A stretch of DNA of 7,834 nucleotides from contig CAMTJK010000157.1 of NCBI GenBank assembly GCA_947072805.1, positions 1-7,834 of the forward strand, read 5' to 3'. Shown piece by piece: positions 6,708 to 7,834 of the stretch (positions are counted from its first letter, which is position 1; each line of letters starts with the position of its first letter). This DNA is from an uncultured Prevotella sp. (GTDB lineage Bacteria > Bacteroidota > Bacteroidia > Bacteroidales > Bacteroidaceae). The position numbers and the translations under genes were made by a program. The notes below the pieces were generated by a model. The model was not told the DNA's origin. It made no database searches and worked only from the letters and a program-made list of their open reading frames with translations.

Positions 6708-6752
6708 GGTTTGCGAGTCGGTCCTTAGCCTCGTCGCTGTAAAGCCCTCCTT

Positions 6753-7415
6753 TCAGTTCATGGTGGAAGGCGGTTCTGTTACTTCTTCAAAGTCATCCAC
6801 AGCCGGTTCTTCACCCGTATCATACTCCGGTTCCGTGTAGTTGATATCCTCATCTTCATCATACGTGCCGCTTCCCACTTCGAGCGTCAGTGGCACCTCG
6901 GTGGACAGTCTGTCGCCGGTGCTCACTCTGCGTCCGCGGCACATTATACCGTATACCCAGTCTTTCTCGCCGGGTACGTGTACCGGCGGAGTAAGCCTGA
7001 AGCCCATGGCAGTGAGTTTGGCCACAGCCTCTCTCATGCTGCTGTTGTCTACAATGTCTGGAATGGAAATGGTGGGTGACGATGTGGAGTTTACGGTAAC
7101 ATATATTATATGTCCGGCCTTAACCTTCGAGCCGCATCCCGGTGTCTGTGCCAGTATGCAGTCGGCAGGCAGCATCTTGTTGTATCCGGAATCGCTGACC
7201 ACGATGTTCAGGTTGCTCTGTTCCAACAACAAGCGGGCTTTGTCGCAGCTCATGTTTTTCAAGTCCGGCACTACAATGGCCTCACCGTGATGCGTATATA
7301 TGTTGAGTCCATACTTTACTCCCGCAAATATAAGCACCACAACAACAACCATTGCAAAAATATTCCACCAGACGAAGCTGCTGCGAAACTTGCCGAAGAA
7401 TTCACTTGACTTCAT
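6753..7415 (-). CDS. Stand-alone PASTA-domain membrane protein
   Basis: The product is 220 residues. A short N-terminal segment with Lys2, Lys9 and Arg11 precedes one transmembrane helix (about 16-38), predicting N-in orientation with the rest in the periplasm. Two PASTA domains follow, at about 46-110 (VVPDLKNMS at its start, LAQTPGCGSKVKAG towards its end) and about 116-181 (ISIPDIVDNS, then VSTGDRLSTEVPLTLEVG). PASTA domains bind peptidoglycan or muropeptides and usually sit on Ser/Thr kinases or penicillin-binding proteins; here no kinase or transpeptidase domain is attached. The C-terminus (about 183-220) is a low-complexity, strongly acidic tail. It is the first gene of the cluster with rluD and ddl, and the neighbouring ddl fits a role linked to cell wall synthesis or sensing. 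The start at 7415 leads directly to the membrane anchor. A specific function is not known to me. Confidence 0.85.
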   Translation of the reverse strand: MKSSEFFGKFRSSFVWWNIFAMVVVVVLIFAGVKYGLNIYTHHGEAIVVPDLKNMSCDKARLLLEQSNLNIVVSDSGYNKMLPADCILAQTPGCGSKVKAGHIIYVTVNSTSSPTISIPDIVDNSSMREAVAKLTAMGFRLTPPVHVPGEKDWVYGIMCRGRRVSTGDRLSTEVPLTLEVGSGTYDEDEDINYTEPEYDTGEEPAVDDFEEVTEPPSTMN

Positions 7416-7489
7416 TTTCTGCTGTTTAATGTGTGTGGGTTACCCGTCGGGGCGTTACATTTCGCCTGCAGACAAGCTACCGTAGTGTG

Positions 7490-7521
7490 CAAAGTTATTG
7501 CAAATCGCACAAAACACCAAA
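7490..7521 (-). promoter_or_regulatory. Bacteroidetes-type promoter for the PASTA-rluD-ddl cluster
   Basis: On the minus strand, TTTG (7521 to 7518) is followed after exactly 20 bases by TAACTTTG (7497 to 7490). Both match the Bacteroidetes -33 (TTTG) and -7 (TAnnTTTG) elements with standard spacing. Transcription should begin near 7484, giving a leader of about 69 nt. No comparable element appears in the gaps before rluD or ddl, so this is probably the main promoter for all five minus-strand genes from 7415 down to 2581. Confidence 0.8.
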
Positions 7522-7539
7522 CAAAACGGAACTTTTCTT

Positions 7540-7680
7540 ATGAATCCCTCACGACCGAACGGTAATGGAAGCACTATCACTTCAGCCTTTGCATTGGACG
7601 TGAAAGACAGACGTCTTGCCTCGGTCAGCATTTCCGAGCAAAGCGGATTGGGATGGGTGACTGCCGACAGGGGCTCGTAA
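7540..7680 (+). other. Unassigned GC-richer block with a 46-codon frame and two small hairpins
   Basis: From ATG 7540 to TAA 7678-7680 the plus strand encodes 46 residues (starting MNPSRPNGNG, ending GWVTADRGS). The complementary strand is also open across the block. It is clearly richer in G+C than the AT-rich DNA on its right. Two five-base-pair stems, each with a nine-base loop, lie side by side: GACGT/ACGTC (7597-7601, 7611-7615) and CTCGG/CCGAG (7620-7624, 7634-7638). CGAGC (7635-7639) could instead pair with GCTCG (7673-7677). No TAnnTTTG promoter precedes the frame. It may be a tiny divergent gene, a small RNA, or a conserved or repeated DNA block next to a promoter. I do not recognise a known family. 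Confidence 0.3.
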
Positions 7681-7777
7681 CTGCACTTAATAAGAGTTAA
7701 TTTGTAAAGATATTTGGTCGAATTTAACATTTTTAAATCCGGCATTCTAGGTGTAAATTTTTGTTAATGCGAGTGGG

Positions 7778-7834
7778 ATGATTTATGCTCCCGACGGGTC
7801 GAAAAACGATTACGCTTTTTTGGCAACGCCGTTA
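7778..7834 (+). CDS. Possible 5' end of an unidentified gene, cut by the window edge
   Basis: From ATG 7778 the plus strand is open for 19 codons to the last base (MIYAPDGSKNDYAFLATPL). The AT-rich segment to its left could serve as a leader, but there is no clear TAnnTTTG element and no ribosome binding site. Nineteen open codons are easily expected by chance, and the peptide is not recognised. Confidence 0.15.
   Translation, partial: MIYAPDGSKNDYAFLATPL

Larger units (their letters stand above)
7416..7834. other. Gene-poor region upstream of the PASTA-rluD-ddl cluster
   Basis: No firm gene is present in these 419 bases. From left to right they hold the PASTA-gene leader (about 69 nt to the predicted start of transcription), its promoter (7490-7521), a GC-richer block open on both strands (7540-7680), AT-rich DNA (7681-7768) with inverted TTAACA/TGTTAA half-sites, and a frame from ATG 7778 that is open to the window edge. 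A minus-strand frame (7745 to 7455) also stays open, but it would run straight through the promoter and is not credible. Near the edge, an A-run (7803-7807) and a T-run (7815-7820) flank CGATTACG, a weak terminator-like arrangement that could belong to a minus-strand gene further right. Confidence 0.5.

Noticed and set aside
6746..6751. AGGAGG on the minus strand between the PASTA and rluD genes, resembling a strong Shine-Dalgarno sequence
   Set aside because: It is 38 bases from the rluD ATG, too far to act as its ribosome binding site, and no other start codon lies at suitable spacing.
6708..6755. PASTA and rluD genes are in the same frame, with no further stop between the TGA and the rluD ATG
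   Set aside because: Same-frame placement has a one-in-three chance, and 15 open codons are unremarkable. There is no sign of programmed read-through.
7644..7673. Run of G-tracts (GG, GGG, GGG, GGGG) suggesting a G-quadruplex
   Set aside because: One tract has only two G and one loop is 12 bases, so at best a weak two-layer structure. It also lies within an open frame where glycine and tryptophan codons explain the G-runs.
7455..7745. A 96-codon minus-strand frame upstream of the PASTA gene
   Set aside because: It runs through the well-matched TTTG-N20-TAACTTTG promoter, has no promoter of its own and its peptide is not recognised. It is more likely a by-product of the GC-richer block being open on both strands.
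7803..7820. A-run and T-run flanking CGATTACG near the right edge, possible terminator
   Set aside because: The core stem is only two G-C pairs with a bulge, and no gene end is seen next to it. It is mentioned in the region entry but not listed as a terminator.

Overview
This window looks like a chromosomal segment from a member of the Bacteroidales, most likely Prevotella-like or Bacteroides-like. Three start regions carry the Bacteroidetes-type promoter element TAnnTTTG. Shine-Dalgarno sequences are essentially absent, ATA is common for isoleucine, and the protein set is typical of that order: an SDR-type threonine dehydrogenase, a stand-alone PASTA protein beside rluD and ddl, and a NigD-like lipoprotein. 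The genus cannot be fixed from the sequence alone.

Left part (1-2563): a divergent pair for threonine catabolism. On the minus strand (171-1145) is an SDR-family L-threonine 3-dehydrogenase. On the plus strand (1379-2563) is kbl, 2-amino-3-ketobutyrate CoA ligase. Together they would turn threonine plus NAD+ and CoA into glycine plus acetyl-CoA. The 233 bp between them hold a promoter for each gene, and each transcript would have a leader of only about 15 nt. The kbl start is placed at 1379, although the frame is open further upstream, because the promoter and the family length both demand it.

Right part (2581-7521): a five-gene minus-strand cluster. Reading leftwards, it holds a membrane-anchored PASTA-domain protein, the 23S rRNA pseudouridine synthase RluD, D-alanine--D-alanine ligase, a PlsB/PlsC-type acyltransferase and a small lipoprotein. 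The last three are tightly coupled, with a 5-nt gap and then a 4-nt ATGA overlap. A strong promoter match (TTTG-N20-TAACTTTG, 7490-7521) precedes the first gene. The theme is the cell envelope (peptidoglycan precursor, peptidoglycan sensing or scaffolding, phospholipid, outer lipoprotein) plus ribosome modification. kbl and the lipoprotein gene converge with 17 bp between their stop codons, and two adjacent hairpins cover both stops.

Right end (7522-7834): no firm gene. It holds a GC-richer block (7540-7680) that is open on both strands and contains two small hairpins, then AT-rich DNA with TTAACA/TGTTAA half-sites, then a short frame from 7778 that is still open at the window edge.

No tRNA, rRNA, CRISPR array or recognisable insertion sequence was found. 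Most of the window is conserved core genome. The least explained parts are the block just upstream of the PASTA-gene promoter and the coding palindrome at the end of the lipoprotein gene.
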